Notes: generated by a model not told the origin, from the letters alone. A DNA stretch of 64,000 nt from Abiotrophia sp. HMSC24B09 (GCF_001815865.1 NZ_KV822203.1:131773-195772), one strand, 5' to 3'; shown: positions 24,761 to 34,218, numbered from the stretch's first letter. Numbers and translations: made by a program.

Positions 24761-24855
24761 AGGGAAACACAACTGAGAGGACTAGGCAAATGAGCTAGTT
24801 TTATATGTCTTTTTGCCCTGCTAGCGCTTATTTTCTTTCCAGTCGCTAGCCTCAA

Positions 24856-24892
24856 GAAAAAAAGCGACAAGCTATCTCCTGCTTGTCGCTCT
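24856..24892 (-). terminator. Terminator of murF
   Basis: AGCGACAAGC (24863-24872) and GCTTGTCGCT (24881-24890) pair perfectly, with TTTTTTTC on the minus strand. Confidence 0.9.
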
Positions 24893-24901
24893 TCTTTTCT
24901 T

Positions 24902-26305
24902 CTAGTGTGTCTCCTTACCAGTTAGGGCAGTGACTACCTGCAAGAGGTCTGTCCCGAAGCTAGACTTGACTAGGACTAGGTCCTTATCTGTTAAATCAGC
25001 CTGCAATTGCGCAATTAAGCGGCTGTGGTCAGCTGGCTCGTAGAAGAGGTGGCTGGCTTCATAGCAGTCTTGCAAGGCCTCATAGAGGCTAGCAATTTCT
25101 GGACCGAAGAGGTAAACCCGCTCGAAGCTCTCTGGCGCTAGGCCTTGGGCTAGGGAACGGTGCAGTTGGGCACTGGCTTCACCTAGTTCGCGGACATCTC
25201 CTAAGACAGCAATTCGGCGTTGGCCAGGCGCCAAGTTAAGGGCAGCCAAGCTCTTAAGCACGGCTAAGACAGAGGTTGGGCTAGCATTGTAGGCATCATT
25301 AAGTAGGCGCGCCCCTTGATGGGTGGTCAACCATTCTAGACGGTTAGCCGTCAACTGGAAGTTAGCTAATTGGAAGATTGCCTGTTCTAGTGGCACATCC
25401 AATAACTCCGCCACGCTAAGGGCAATCAGGGCATTGCTGACATTGTAGGCCCCTAGGACTGGAATGGTGCAAGTGACGTTTGGTTCCAGATTAGTCTTGA
25501 AGTAGGTCCGGTCCACTTCCTCCACCATGTCATAGGCGAAGGCATCCGCATGGTCTGTGAAGCCAAAGGAACGTAGGTAAATTGGCTGATCAATTTCAGG
25601 CATTTCGGATTCAATAAGTGGCTCATTGGCTGGATAGAGCAAGACGCCATTTGGCTTGAGGCCGTATAAAATCTCCAACTTAGCCTGGGCAATTCCAGCA
25701 CGGGAACCCAAGAATTCCAGGTGGCTCTCACCAATCAGAGTGATGGCCGCAATATCAGGCTGGGCAATCTCACTCAGTTGCTTAATTTCCCCGAAATCGG
25801 ACATACCCATCTCGATGACCGCCACTTGGGTGTCTTCCGGCATCTGAAGCAAGGTATAAGGGAGGCCAATCTCATTGTTGTAGTTACCCTGGGTCTTGTG
25901 AACCCGGTACTTGGCTTGGAGAACCATGGCGGTCATGTCCTTGGTCGTGGTCTTGCCGTTTGAACCCGTTACCCCTACCACAATAGGATTAAGGTCCCGA
26001 CGGTAGAAGTTAGCCAAGTCTTGGAAGGCCTGGAGGGTATCATCTACGAAGACCACTGCTAGGTCATCACTCGGCGCCTGAGCTGAATCTGCGGACCAGA
26101 GGGTGGCCACCGCCCCATTATCAAGGGCTTGTTGAATATAGGAATGGCCGTCTGTCGCTCCCCCTACTAGCGGAACGAATAGAGAGCCAGGCGTCACCTT
26201 GCGGGCATCAAATTCGACGCTGGTGATTGAAATCTGACGATCTTTGGCCGTATAGTCGATGGCCTTGGTATATTTTACAACATCCATGAGACGGATTGCT
26301 TTCAT
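24902..26305 (-). CDS. murF: UDP-N-acetylmuramoyl-tripeptide--D-alanyl-D-alanine ligase
   Basis: MurF adds D-Ala-D-Ala to the UDP-MurNAc-tripeptide with ATP. The P-loop is GVTGSNGKTTTKDM (111-124). Mur ligase landmarks include GNYNNEIGLP, EMGMSDFGEI, LLNDAYNASPTS and LGDVRELGE. The length of 467 residues is normal. It is monocistronic here, without the ddl gene often found beside it. The start follows TGGAAGTGACAGT. Confidence 0.96.
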   Translation of the reverse strand: MKAIRLMDVVKYTKAIDYTAKDRQISITSVEFDARKVTPGSLFVPLVGGATDGHSYIQQALDNGAVATLWSADSAQAPSDDLAVVFVDDTLQAFQDLANFYRRDLNPIVVGVTGSNGKTTTKDMTAMVLQAKYRVHKTQGNYNNEIGLPYTLLQMPEDTQVAVIEMGMSDFGEIKQLSEIAQPDIAAITLIGESHLEFLGSRAGIAQAKLEILYGLKPNGVLLYPANEPLIESEMPEIDQPIYLRSFGFTDHADAFAYDMVEEVDRTYFKTNLEPNVTCTIPVLGAYNVSNALIALSVAELLDVPLEQAIFQLANFQLTANRLEWLTTHQGARLLNDAYNASPTSVLAVLKSLAALNLAPGQRRIAVLGDVRELGEASAQLHRSLAQGLAPESFERVYLFGPEIASLYEALQDCYEASHLFYEPADHSRLIAQLQADLTDKDLVLVKSSFGTDLLQVVTALTGKETH

Positions 26306-26438
26306 ACTGTCACTTCCATTCTTGTCTTATCACCTACTAGTTTACACCATTTCTCCACAAATTGCACTGAAAGGAAGACAAGCCCATCCTATTATGGTAT
26401 TATTATCCTAATATATTTATTACAAAGGAAGTGATTCT

Positions 26439-27338
26439 ATGAAAGCACTCAAAAAAGTCCTACTAGCTGGCTTAGCACTATCCTGTCTAGCCGGTCCTAT
26501 GGTCCAAGCGGCGCCTCGAATCATCAATATCCGTGATAAAGACTTCACCAATATCGAAGAACCCCTCGATGCCATTCCTGCCACCACCCTTACCCTCCAT
26601 CCGGCGCCAAGAACTGAAGACCAGGTACGTGAAGATGTTACCTTCGCCCTCCAAGCCTTTTACTATAATTCTGGTGCCCCTAAACGGGCTGATTTAGTGC
26701 AAATGGATGATGAAGTCTTATATGATAAGTTGACTGAACTTAGTATTGCTGCCCTGAAGGAGGCATACGGCGATATTATCCATGCCGACTTTAGCGTCGA
26801 CTTCCTAGGCAAACCAGTCACCCTCGGCAAGGAGCTTCGTGACAGCATTAAGGTGATGATGGACTCCCATCAGGTCGCCAATAAATTTGCCATCAAAGAC
26901 CTGAAAATAGACGGCGACACAGTCAATGTGTCCGTTGAGGTTCGCTATATCGATCAATACCAGTATGAAGCCATGCTACAATATGCGCCAAACTTCCAAA
27001 CGGAGATCATGCCCTACATTGAAAAAATGCGAGCTAAATACACAAAGGACCTTCCTGAGAGTCCAGCAGCCAGCCTCCTCATTAACCGAGCGCTCAAGAA
27101 TTACGCGATCAATGAGGTAAATGTCGATGGCAATCACCGGGTCCCCCTAGAATATCCAACCCGCGTCCACGAGATTAAACTAACCTTCGTTTACGATGCT
27201 CAAGGTCGCCTAACCCTTCCCGATGAGACCCTGCTAGCCATCACCCAAATCAAAAACCGCGAATGGAAGAAACCATCCGACTCCCAATCCTCTGACCAAG
27301 TCAGTGATTCATCAGATAGCTCTAGCGAAAGTCGATAG
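26439..27338 (+). CDS. Secreted protein, first of a tandem paralog pair
   Basis: I do not recognise the family. The 299-residue product has a signal peptide (KKVLLAGLALSCLAGPMVQA, cleaved near QA-AP). It shares with its downstream neighbour LTLHPAPR, VR.D..F.LQAFYY..GA.KR.DL.QMDD, an invariant middle and a C-terminal FVYDAQGRLTLPDETLLAITQIK. The last 25 residues are a Ser/Asp-rich tail. No lipobox or LPXTG is present, so it is probably released. The ribosome site is AAAGGAAGTGATTCT. Confidence 0.7.
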   Translation: MKALKKVLLAGLALSCLAGPMVQAAPRIINIRDKDFTNIEEPLDAIPATTLTLHPAPRTEDQVREDVTFALQAFYYNSGAPKRADLVQMDDEVLYDKLTELSIAALKEAYGDIIHADFSVDFLGKPVTLGKELRDSIKVMMDSHQVANKFAIKDLKIDGDTVNVSVEVRYIDQYQYEAMLQYAPNFQTEIMPYIEKMRAKYTKDLPESPAASLLINRALKNYAINEVNVDGNHRVPLEYPTRVHEIKLTFVYDAQGRLTLPDETLLAITQIKNREWKKPSDSQSSDQVSDSSDSSSESR

Positions 27339-27454
27339 AAAACCGATTTATAGAAAAGAGCCTTTATCCTATGCCTCGTTGCAAAAAAACGACATAGATG
27401 CCTTAGCTTGATATCTTGTAATTAAGGCAACTATTTATAGAAGGAAGTGATTCG

Positions 27455-28381
27455 ATGAAACGCTTTAAATTAATCCTCTTAGCCCTAGTCTTATTTAGCA
27501 CGCATTTCTTGATAACTCTATCTGTTTCGGCTACAGATAAGCCAGATCGTTATAATGGAGACTTTTACTATCGCTCAGAGCCAGATAACGCCATTGAGTC
27601 AAAGTCTCTCACGCTTCATCCTGCGCCGCGCTCCCAAGAACATGTTCGCGATGATCTTAATTTTGTCCTTCAGGCCTTCTACTATGAAAATGGTGCAAAC
27701 AAGCGTATGGACCTCTTTCAGATGGATGATTACAAACTGCAACAAAAGATTGCAAACTTAACCCTTCAAGCCTACCGTGATGCCATCTCATGGGATTTTC
27801 CGGAGGACTATCAAGTGACATTCCTCGCCGAGACCTATAGCGCCAATAAAATTGTCGAGGATTTGTTGAAACTCACCATGAAATCCTTGCAGTTCGCTAA
27901 CGCCTATGAGATTGTCTCCCTAGACATACAGGGTGATACCGTGACTGCTCAAGTGCTGGTACGTAGCATAGACGAGGACCATTACAATCGCAAATTGCAA
28001 TCCTTGGACAACTTCGAATCAGAGATTAGACCCTTTATAAATGACCTAAGTCTCAGCCTAAGTACCAAAACTAAAAAGAATCGCTTTGATCGCTGGCTGC
28101 TAGGCAGCCTTATGAAAACTTACGCCATCAAGCATAGTAAGCAACAGGTTCGTGTCGCCTACTTAGATGGCTATGAACCAAGACGGCCTCTGACCTTAGT
28201 CTTCCACTACGATGCGTCTGGTCGCATCACTTTGACCGATGATACCTTACTGGCAATCACGCAAGTCAAGACCAGTGACTGGCGGCGTCTTATGAAGAAA
28301 GAAGGCTATCAGGATGCGCCAATCTCAGATCAGTCCGATGCTAGTGAACCTGCCGCAAATGAAAGCCATAAAGAAATATAA
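27455..28381 (+). CDS. Secreted protein, second of a tandem paralog pair
   Basis: This 308-residue protein is a clear paralog of the preceding one: same signal-peptide layout (cleavage near SVSA-TD), same SLTLHPAPRSQEHVRDDLNFV block and same DASGRITLTDDTLLAITQVK ending. Even the ribosome site GAAGGAAGTGATTC is kept. The two proteins have diverged considerably in the middle, so the duplication is not recent. The gap of 116 bp contains no clear terminator, so both may be on one transcript. Function unknown. Confidence 0.7.
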   Translation: MKRFKLILLALVLFSTHFLITLSVSATDKPDRYNGDFYYRSEPDNAIESKSLTLHPAPRSQEHVRDDLNFVLQAFYYENGANKRMDLFQMDDYKLQQKIANLTLQAYRDAISWDFPEDYQVTFLAETYSANKIVEDLLKLTMKSLQFANAYEIVSLDIQGDTVTAQVLVRSIDEDHYNRKLQSLDNFESEIRPFINDLSLSLSTKTKKNRFDRWLLGSLMKTYAIKHSKQQVRVAYLDGYEPRRPLTLVFHYDASGRITLTDDTLLAITQVKTSDWRRLMKKEGYQDAPISDQSDASEPAANESHKEI

Positions 28382-28383
28382 TC

Positions 28384-28424
28384 AAAAAAACGAGGCTGAA
28401 TCGCAGACCCAGTCTCGTTTTTTG
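28384..28424. terminator. Bidirectional terminator
   Basis: AAAAAACGAG(G)CTG and CAG(T)CTCGTTTTTT pair between the convergent genes ending at 28381 and 28432; both strands carry a T-run. Confidence 0.88.
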
Positions 28425-28431
28425 ATGTCTT

Positions 28432-29067
28432 TTAAAATGGTTTAACCGGCACCCGCAAAATCGTCTTAAGCTTGTCCGGCGCCACCCGCCGAGGGTCGGA
28501 CAGGTATATTTCATGGTGGTGTCGGTCCTCTTGGAAGTCTAACTCATAGCCAGAAGTCTCTATGAAGGCATGCATCTTAGCCATGGTGGCAGGCTCCCTA
28601 TCATAGCTCCCCAGGTGCAGACACTGGACACAGAGCCCTTCGTCCAAGCTAGCCAGTGTGAGCGCCTGACAGTCCAGACCTTTCTTGGCTTTGACTTGCG
28701 CCTTGGCCCATGCCACATCCTCTGGACGGATGAAGTCAGGTACTCGGATTAAGGCACGCCAGTGAAAATTAGCCTTGTGACTATAGTCGACTTGCCCTTG
28801 AAGCTGATCTTCTTGCCACCAGAGGCCTTCCAGGGGCGCGACCACATATTGCTGGAAGTCGGGAATGACATAGTCAGTCTTGTAGGACATCTTGAGGGCG
28901 TAAGCTACACCGTAGAGAATGGCCAGCGCCTGACTGTAGGCGCCCCCTTCCTCATTGGGGTCACCCTGCCCCGTCATCTGCAAGAAGCGTTGGCTAGGCA
29001 CGGTCACTAGAGACGGCATCTCCTTGGCCTTGTAGTGGGGTTCGGCTTTTTTGACATCATAGGTCAT
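28432..29067 (-). CDS. GyrI-like domain protein
   Basis: The 211-residue protein resembles the GyrI-like small-molecule-binding family: SLVTVPSQRFLQMTGQGDPN, AYSQALAILYGVAYALKM, VAPLEGLWW and HHHEIYLSDPRRVAPDKLKTILRVPV at the end. Such proteins bind amphipathic or drug-like ligands and some inactivate toxic compounds. It is next to a WYL-domain regulator on the same strand, a frequent pairing. The ligand is unknown. Confidence 0.78.
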   Translation of the reverse strand: MTYDVKKAEPHYKAKEMPSLVTVPSQRFLQMTGQGDPNEEGGAYSQALAILYGVAYALKMSYKTDYVIPDFQQYVVAPLEGLWWQEDQLQGQVDYSHKANFHWRALIRVPDFIRPEDVAWAKAQVKAKKGLDCQALTLASLDEGLCVQCLHLGSYDREPATMAKMHAFIETSGYELDFQEDRHHHEIYLSDPRRVAPDKLKTILRVPVKPF

Positions 29068-29147
29068 GACAGTTCCTCCTTTATCTCTTTGATATATCTA
29101 GTATAGCAAGCTAACCCCGACATCTTCTGTCAGGGTTGAGTTTTTTG

Positions 29148-30020
29148 CTACATTTCTTTTATTTGATGCTGGAATGCTTGGGCGAGTGACTGAGGGGCTA
29201 GGACTTGAACATGAGCACCGTATGATAAGAGGTAGGCCACCAAGTCCTGATTAATTGGCAGCTGGGTCTGCACTAGGAGGCCGCCTTGGTCATCCTTGAC
29301 CGCTAGTCCGGCGAAATCATCATAGACCCGATAGGCCACCTGATCATCAAAGCGTAGACTGACTGGACTTAAGTCTGACTCAAACAGAGTCTGGGGCAAG
29401 TCCAAGTGGCTATAATCCGCATCAAAGCCTTGTGCCAAGACTTGGAGGTCCTGCATACGACTTAACTTAAAATAGCGAAAGGCTTGCCGTTCCCGGCACC
29501 AGGCATAGAGATACCAGCGATAGTGCTTGAGCACTAGCCGAGCTGGCTCCACCTGCCGCTGACTCCAGCTACCTTGATTGGAACAGTAGCGAAAGGTCAC
29601 CAAGTGACGCTCCAAAATAGCCTGCTTGAGCCAATCAAAGTCACGAGACAGATGGGGGCTTTGATGCCAAGTAGTTTGGTCCACCAAGAGCCAGTGGTCG
29701 GCTTTTTGACTGCCTTTGAAATGGGCTCGCAACTTATCTAGTAATCCAGCGTCAGCCTGACTGGCTTCAAGTGCGGCCAGAATCTGGCTCTGCTCTTGCT
29801 CTTGGAGCAGGCCAGCCGGCAAGACATAGCGCCGGTCAATTTCCCAGCCTCCCCCTTGGCCCTGGATGGCATAAACTGGCATGCCGAATTCCGATAAATC
29901 ATCCATATCCCGCAAAATGGTCCGCTCCGTCACCTCAAAACGCTGGGCCAAGATTCGGGCCGGCGTCCGGCCATGAGCCAACAAATAATGCAAGATTCCT
30001 AAGAGACGCCCTGCTTTCAT
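29148..30020 (-). CDS. YafY-type HTH/WYL-domain transcriptional regulator
   Basis: The 290-residue protein has an N-terminal winged helix-turn-helix (LAQRFEVTERTILRDMDDLSEFGMPVYA, about 23-50) and a central WYL domain (VTFRYCSNQGSWSQRQVEPARLVLKHYRWYLYAWCRE, about 143-180), followed by the WCX C-terminal part. WYL domains sense small ligands. It is upstream of the GyrI-like gene by 80 bp and probably controls it. Confidence 0.85.
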   Translation of the reverse strand: MKAGRLLGILHYLLAHGRTPARILAQRFEVTERTILRDMDDLSEFGMPVYAIQGQGGGWEIDRRYVLPAGLLQEQEQSQILAALEASQADAGLLDKLRAHFKGSQKADHWLLVDQTTWHQSPHLSRDFDWLKQAILERHLVTFRYCSNQGSWSQRQVEPARLVLKHYRWYLYAWCRERQAFRYFKLSRMQDLQVLAQGFDADYSHLDLPQTLFESDLSPVSLRFDDQVAYRVYDDFAGLAVKDDQGGLLVQTQLPINQDLVAYLLSYGAHVQVLAPQSLAQAFQHQIKEM

Positions 30021-30063
30021 CCTATCACCCCTTTTATCCTATTATAGCATAGGCTTTAATACC

Positions 30064-30110
30064 CAAAAAGGCCTCCCTGGCTTGGACCTGTCATCCAAGC
30101 TAGGGAGGCT
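30064..30110 (-). terminator. Terminator of the dmkA-fmnB unit
   Basis: GCCTCCCTGGCTTGG (30071-30085) pairs with CCAAGCTAGGGAGGC (30095-30109), one mismatch, followed by CTTTTTG on the minus strand. Confidence 0.85.
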
Positions 30111-30120
30111 ATTTATTTAG

Positions 30121-31074
30121 TTAAGGCAAGAGGATGCCCAGCAGCAACCAGGCACAATAGAGGCTGGCCACTAGGACAAAGGATTGGACCGAGAGGACGA
30201 AGGTTTCGCGCTTAACTTGTTTAGCGCGGAAGGCTGCGACCTTGGGCCAGTGAAGGGCCAGGCCAACAAAAGTCACCAAACCCCAGATTGGCAGGCGACC
30301 GATCAGGGCTAGCCCCAATAAGACTAGCCAAGGCAGAACTTGCAAGCCAGTATAGAGGGCTAGCGCACGCGCTTTGCCTAAGTAATAAACTAAGGTGAAT
30401 CGTTGGTTACGGATATCCACTTCCAAGTCACAGGTATTATTGGCTAGCATAATACCGGCAATTAAGCTGACTAGGGGCAGACTGTAGCAAAAGAGCTCCA
30501 GAGTCAGGGCCCAGTTCCAGCCAATGGTCACCATCCCACCTGACCACTGACTCCACAACAACTGGTCGTAGGCGGTCATGTAGACGGCTAGGAAGAAGAT
30601 GCCAAAACCCATAGTAAGGCCTGAGAAGACTTCCCCTAGGGGCAGGCGCGACAAGGGCATAGGCCCATAGGTATAACCAATCCCTATTAGGAAGCAGAGG
30701 CCTCCTAGAACTAGCAGGAGGACATCGGTCCGACTGACAATGACCAGGGAGACGATAACCGAGAAGGCCAAAAGGCCAAAAATAATCCGGACCATTTGAC
30801 TAAAATCTAATTGATGGACCCCAATGACATTTTCGCTGGTTTTGTAATCCAGGTCCACGGCCTTGTGGTAATCAACGGCATTATTAATGGCCGTCGTACA
30901 CATATCGAAGCTCAGCACCGCCAAGGCGAAGAGGCTAGCATTAACCCAATTGAAGCGTCCCAAGTGATAATAGGTCCACAAGAATCCCGCCAGCATGGGA
31001 AAGACGCTGGCCACCTTGGTCCTGAGCTCAACAAATTCAAAGAAAATCGCTAGCTTTTGCTTAATCTTCAACAA
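30121..31074 (-). CDS. dmkA: UbiA-family DHNA polyprenyltransferase of the electron-transfer locus
   Basis: This membrane prenyltransferase would attach a polyprenyl chain to 1,4-dihydroxy-2-naphthoate to make demethylmenaquinone, as MenA does. Both Asp-rich motifs are visible: NNAVDYHKAVDLDYKT (about 60) and NNTCDLEVDIRNQRFTL (about 195), and about eight or nine helices. The DmkA assignment rests on its neighbours. The ATG at 31089 would lie before the ribosome site; GAGGGG is placed for a TTG at 31074 (or 31071), which I use. It follows apbE with a short overlap. Confidence 0.85.
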   Translation of the reverse strand: MLKIKQKLAIFFEFVELRTKVASVFPMLAGFLWTYYHLGRFNWVNASLFALAVLSFDMCTTAINNAVDYHKAVDLDYKTSENVIGVHQLDFSQMVRIIFGLLAFSVIVSLVIVSRTDVLLLVLGGLCFLIGIGYTYGPMPLSRLPLGEVFSGLTMGFGIFFLAVYMTAYDQLLWSQWSGGMVTIGWNWALTLELFCYSLPLVSLIAGIMLANNTCDLEVDIRNQRFTLVYYLGKARALALYTGLQVLPWLVLLGLALIGRLPIWGLVTFVGLALHWPKVAAFRAKQVKRETFVLSVQSFVLVASLYCAWLLLGILLP

Positions 31075-32185
31075 GATGATACCCCTCATTCGTTAGTTGG
31101 AAACTATCCTTGAGGCCAGAGGTCACGTGAACCCCGTGATCCTTATCAATCAGCACCGCTTCAACCCCATCTAGGCTCTCAATAAAGGCCAATCCATCCT
31201 TGGTCCCCAAGAGGAAGAGCGTGGTCGACAGGGCATCGGCCTTGAGCGATACTTTGGTAAAAATAGTCGCCCCCGACAGGTCATTATCCACCGGGTAGCC
31301 CGTCTTAGGATCCAGGATATGGTGATAGCGGACACCGTCCACTTCCACATAACGTTCATAGATTCCAGAAGTCACGACTGTCCCGTCGATGACCCGCTTG
31401 GTTCCCACAACTTGCCCCCGGACCTCATCAGGGTCTTGAACTCCAACATTCCAACCTTCCGGACTGGATGGCGAGGTGCCCATAACAATGACATTACCAC
31501 CTAGGTTGATAATGGCCGTATTGACCCCGTGTTTGGCCAAGATATTGCGGATGCCGTCGGCAATATAGCCCTTGGAAATCCCACCCAATTCTAGGGCCAT
31601 ACCCTCTTCTTCCAGACGCACCGTTTGGGCTGTTTCATCTAGGGTGATTTTGTGGTAGTCAATCTTAGGCAAGGCTGCCTGAATTTCCTGGTCGCTGGGC
31701 TTGCGCGCATCTACATCGCCAATTTTCCAGAGATTGGACACGGCCCCGATGGAAATATCGAAGCGCCCGCCGGATATTTCCGCCGTTTCCAGGGCTTGCT
31801 TAATGATGGTCAGGGTGGCGGGATCAACCTTGACCGCCTCATGGCCTGCCGCCTGGTTAATTCGGTAGACATCCGATCCTTCCAAGTTGGTGGATAGCAA
31901 TTGCTCCATGTGGTCCATGTAGTCATAGGCTTCGGTCATGGCCGCTTCGGCCTCTGACCCTTCATGGAAAATTTGCAAGGTGACTGCCGTATGGAGCTTG
32001 GTCTCAGCCCGCATCAAGGGCGTGGTCACCACTGGCAAGGGCTCAGGGTTCGCTTCAGAGCTGGTGCTGCTAGCAGACTGGCTGGTGCTACTGCTGGTCT
32101 CCTCAGCACTGACCCAAACGGGACTCAAGGAGCCTAAGATTAAGAAGCCCAAAGCCAAGCCTTGCATTATAGTTGTTTTCTTCAT
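31061..32185 (-). CDS. fmnB: FAD:protein FMN transferase (ApbE family), signal peptide without lipobox
   Basis: ApbE enzymes move FMN from FAD onto Ser/Thr of target flavoproteins. Motifs: ELGGISKGYIADGI, NLGGNVIVMG, YHHILDPKTGYPVDND and the metal site SLKADALSTTLFLLG. The 374 residues start at the ATG at 32185 after AAAAAGGAGTAAGT. The signal peptide (MQGLALGFLILGSLSPVWVSAEE) lacks the Cys of a lipoprotein and is followed by a Ser/Thr-rich linker, so it is probably secreted or loosely bound. It sits in an operon with the prenyltransferase and modifies the flavoprotein encoded just upstream. Confidence 0.9.
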   Translation of the reverse strand: MKKTTIMQGLALGFLILGSLSPVWVSAEETSSSTSQSASSTSSEANPEPLPVVTTPLMRAETKLHTAVTLQIFHEGSEAEAAMTEAYDYMDHMEQLLSTNLEGSDVYRINQAAGHEAVKVDPATLTIIKQALETAEISGGRFDISIGAVSNLWKIGDVDARKPSDQEIQAALPKIDYHKITLDETAQTVRLEEEGMALELGGISKGYIADGIRNILAKHGVNTAIINLGGNVIVMGTSPSSPEGWNVGVQDPDEVRGQVVGTKRVIDGTVVTSGIYERYVEVDGVRYHHILDPKTGYPVDNDLSGATIFTKVSLKADALSTTLFLLGTKDGLAFIESLDGVEAVLIDKDHGVHVTSGLKDSFQLTNEGYHLVED

Positions 32186-32271
32186 ACTTACTCCTTTTTG
32201 GTGGCAGTTTATCTGGCCTACCACCTAACTAATCTTACCTGATAGATCAGGCAGGCTCTGCTTGGAGCCAT

Positions 32272-32303
32272 AAAAATAGAGGCCGGGAACAATCCCAGCC
32301 TCC
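32272..32303 (-). terminator. Terminator after the FMN-binding protein gene
   Basis: GAGGCCGGGA and TCCCAGCCTC pair (one G-U) with a T-run on the minus strand. It separates the flavoprotein from apbE. Confidence 0.8.
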
Positions 32304-32315
32304 CTTCACTTCTGA

Positions 32316-33161
32316 TTATTCGCCAACAACGGCAGCTTTGATGACTTCTTTTTCACCTAAAGCGGCTGCTTCTAACAATTGTTTAGCATAGGTCTTGAAG
32401 GCGTTAGTTGTGTTGGTTGCCCCAGTCACAACATCCACATTGGCATTGCTAGACTTAACTAAGGCTTCGTTCAATTGCTTAACTGCATCAGCGTAAGAGA
32501 CTTTAGCCTTGTCAGCCATCATCTTGTTGTAGTCAGCATCTTCAGACTTACGTTTGCCGTCTTTGTACATGTCGTAGTCTGCTTTTTCTACTTTACCGTC
32601 TTTGACAGTGAGGACGAACTTGGTAGTCCAACCACGTTGGTCAGCTGGTGCTTCCAAAGTGTATTCACCATCTTGAAGCGGTAATTTAGAGATGTTGACT
32701 TCGCCAGTCTTACCTTCTTTGGCTTGTTTCAAGAGTACCTTAGTAGAGAAGAAGAAAACTTCGCTAGTGTGGCTTGCACCAGTCACTACGTCAGCCTTGC
32801 CGTCTTTAACCAAGCTTTCGTCTAATTTCTTCATAGCTTCAGCTGCAGAAACTTTAGTTTTTTCTTTCATTTTGTCGTTGTATTCAGCGTTTTCAGATTT
32901 CTTCTCGCCCTTGTCGTTGACATAGTCGTAGTTAGAAGAAGCCACTTTACCGTCTTTGACCACGATGGTGTGGTGGAGTTTCCAGCCACGTTCGTCAGCG
33001 TCAGACACAGCGGTATATTCGCCGTCTTTCAAGTCTTTGACTTCAAAAGTAGTGGTTGCAGCTGGTTTAGCATCTTCCGCTAAAACTACGCTAGATAAGC
33101 TAGTCCCCAGAGATAAAACTGCTGCTAAGAGCATGGTTGATTTTAACAATGATTTTTTCAT
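32316..33161 (-). CDS. pplA: Secreted two-domain FMN-binding protein, PplA-like
   Basis: This 281-residue protein resembles PplA of the Listeria flavin-based extracellular electron transfer system. After a signal peptide (LLAAVLSLGTSLSSVVLAED) it has two FMN_bind domains, each with a Thr-Gly-Ala-Ser/Thr acceptor: DVVTGASHTS and DVVTGATNTT. The second domain repeats the first (DGEYT...RGW...DGKV...DYD). In PplA the FMN is attached covalently by ApbE. Unlike Listeria PplA it lacks a lipobox cysteine, so how it is held at the cell surface is unclear. Confidence 0.85.
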   Translation of the reverse strand: MKKSLLKSTMLLAAVLSLGTSLSSVVLAEDAKPAATTTFEVKDLKDGEYTAVSDADERGWKLHHTIVVKDGKVASSNYDYVNDKGEKKSENAEYNDKMKEKTKVSAAEAMKKLDESLVKDGKADVVTGASHTSEVFFFSTKVLLKQAKEGKTGEVNISKLPLQDGEYTLEAPADQRGWTTKFVLTVKDGKVEKADYDMYKDGKRKSEDADYNKMMADKAKVSYADAVKQLNEALVKSSNANVDVVTGATNTTNAFKTYAKQLLEAAALGEKEVIKAAVVGE

Positions 33162-33240
33162 TCTAATTACCCCTTTACTGTATATGTTTACATCTTATAG
33201 TTTAACGCAATTCCAAGCCCTTGTCCATGACAAGCCCCTG

Positions 33241-34218
33241 TCAAAAGTGTCCTCTCATAACTTGATTGAGTAAGTTGACCAGTGTTTGGCTTTCTTGCTT
33301 GCCCCCTAGTCCTCTTAGGCGTTTTTCAGCCTTGGTTAGATAGTTGTCTACCAGGCGCTCCGTCTCTGTCAAAGTCCCTAAGTCGACTAGGGCTTGATAG
33401 AGCCGGTCTAGCTCCTGCTGGCTCCAAGGCTGGCCCCGCTCCTTAAGTTGCTGGCGCAAACTTGGATCCTCCTGCAAGCCTAAAATTAGGGGCGCCGTAT
33501 AGATACCATTTTGAACATCCTGCATACGGGGTTTGCCACTAAGCTCGACATCCACTTGGTAGTCAATTAAGTCATCCCTGAGTTGGAAGGCCATGCCAAT
33601 GGCTTGGCCCAGATAGAAGGCCTGACGATTCTGCAAGGCCGACTGATTCAAGCTATAGTAGCCAAAGAAAGTCGCGGCTGCAAATAAGAGGGCCGTCTTG
33701 CCTCGAATCTGCCGTAGGTAATCATACATGGTCATGCCCTGACGGTATTGGTTGGCAAGTTGGTTAAGCTCCCCTATCAGAATCCCCTCCATCACCCAGG
33801 CATCCAGAGGATTGCGGTCAAATTCCTGTTGGCTCTTTTGAATCAAGCGAGCCGCATAGGTCATCAGATAGTCTCCCGCATAGATGGCTAGGCGGTTGGA
33901 CTTTTGAATATGGAGGGCCTCAATGCCCCTGCGAGTATCCGCCTCATCAATGACATCGTCATGAATGAGCGTGGCCAAATGTAGGACCTCAATGGCTGCC
34001 GCAATATAGCGTTTGGACTGGGTGATGCCTTCTGGAGTCAGCTGGGCCATGGCCAGACAGAGTCCGGCCCGCAGGTACTTGCCTGGGGCATCCATATAGG
34101 CCAGAATTTTCTCCCGGACATCCGGGATTTTAAGCTGGAGCTCTGACTTCATCAGAGCTTTGACCGCCACGAGCTCCTCTTGAATATATGGTAAAGACTC
34201 CCATATCGGGTGAACCAT
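33241..34218 (-). CDS. dmkB: Polyprenyl diphosphate synthase
   Basis: The trans-isoprenyl diphosphate synthase makes the isoprenoid tail for a quinone. First Asp-rich motif LIHDDVIDEADTRRG (about 88-102) and second QLRDDLIDYQVD (about 214-225) are present, as is KTALLFAAA. It has 325 residues. The name DmkB is by analogy with the electron-transfer locus, since it lies between the flavoprotein and NDH-2 genes. The ribosome site is AAAGGAGGCCAACC. Confidence 0.85.
   Translation of the reverse strand: MVHPIWESLPYIQEELVAVKALMKSELQLKIPDVREKILAYMDAPGKYLRAGLCLAMAQLTPEGITQSKRYIAAAIEVLHLATLIHDDVIDEADTRRGIEALHIQKSNRLAIYAGDYLMTYAARLIQKSQQEFDRNPLDAWVMEGILIGELNQLANQYRQGMTMYDYLRQIRGKTALLFAAATFFGYYSLNQSALQNRQAFYLGQAIGMAFQLRDDLIDYQVDVELSGKPRMQDVQNGIYTAPLILGLQEDPSLRQQLKERGQPWSQQELDRLYQALVDLGTLTETERLVDNYLTKAEKRLRGLGGKQESQTLVNLLNQVMRGHF

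Noticed and set aside
24820-24850. Inverted repeat GCTAGCG...CGCTAGC near the murF terminator
   Set aside because: Seven-bp arms with a 17-nt loop and no T-run; probably chance beside the real terminator.
29105-29146. Hairpin AACCCCGACA/TGTCAGGGTT followed by TTTTTT on the plus strand
   Set aside because: It resembles a terminator, but it points plus where no plus-strand gene lies upstream; left without a functional call.
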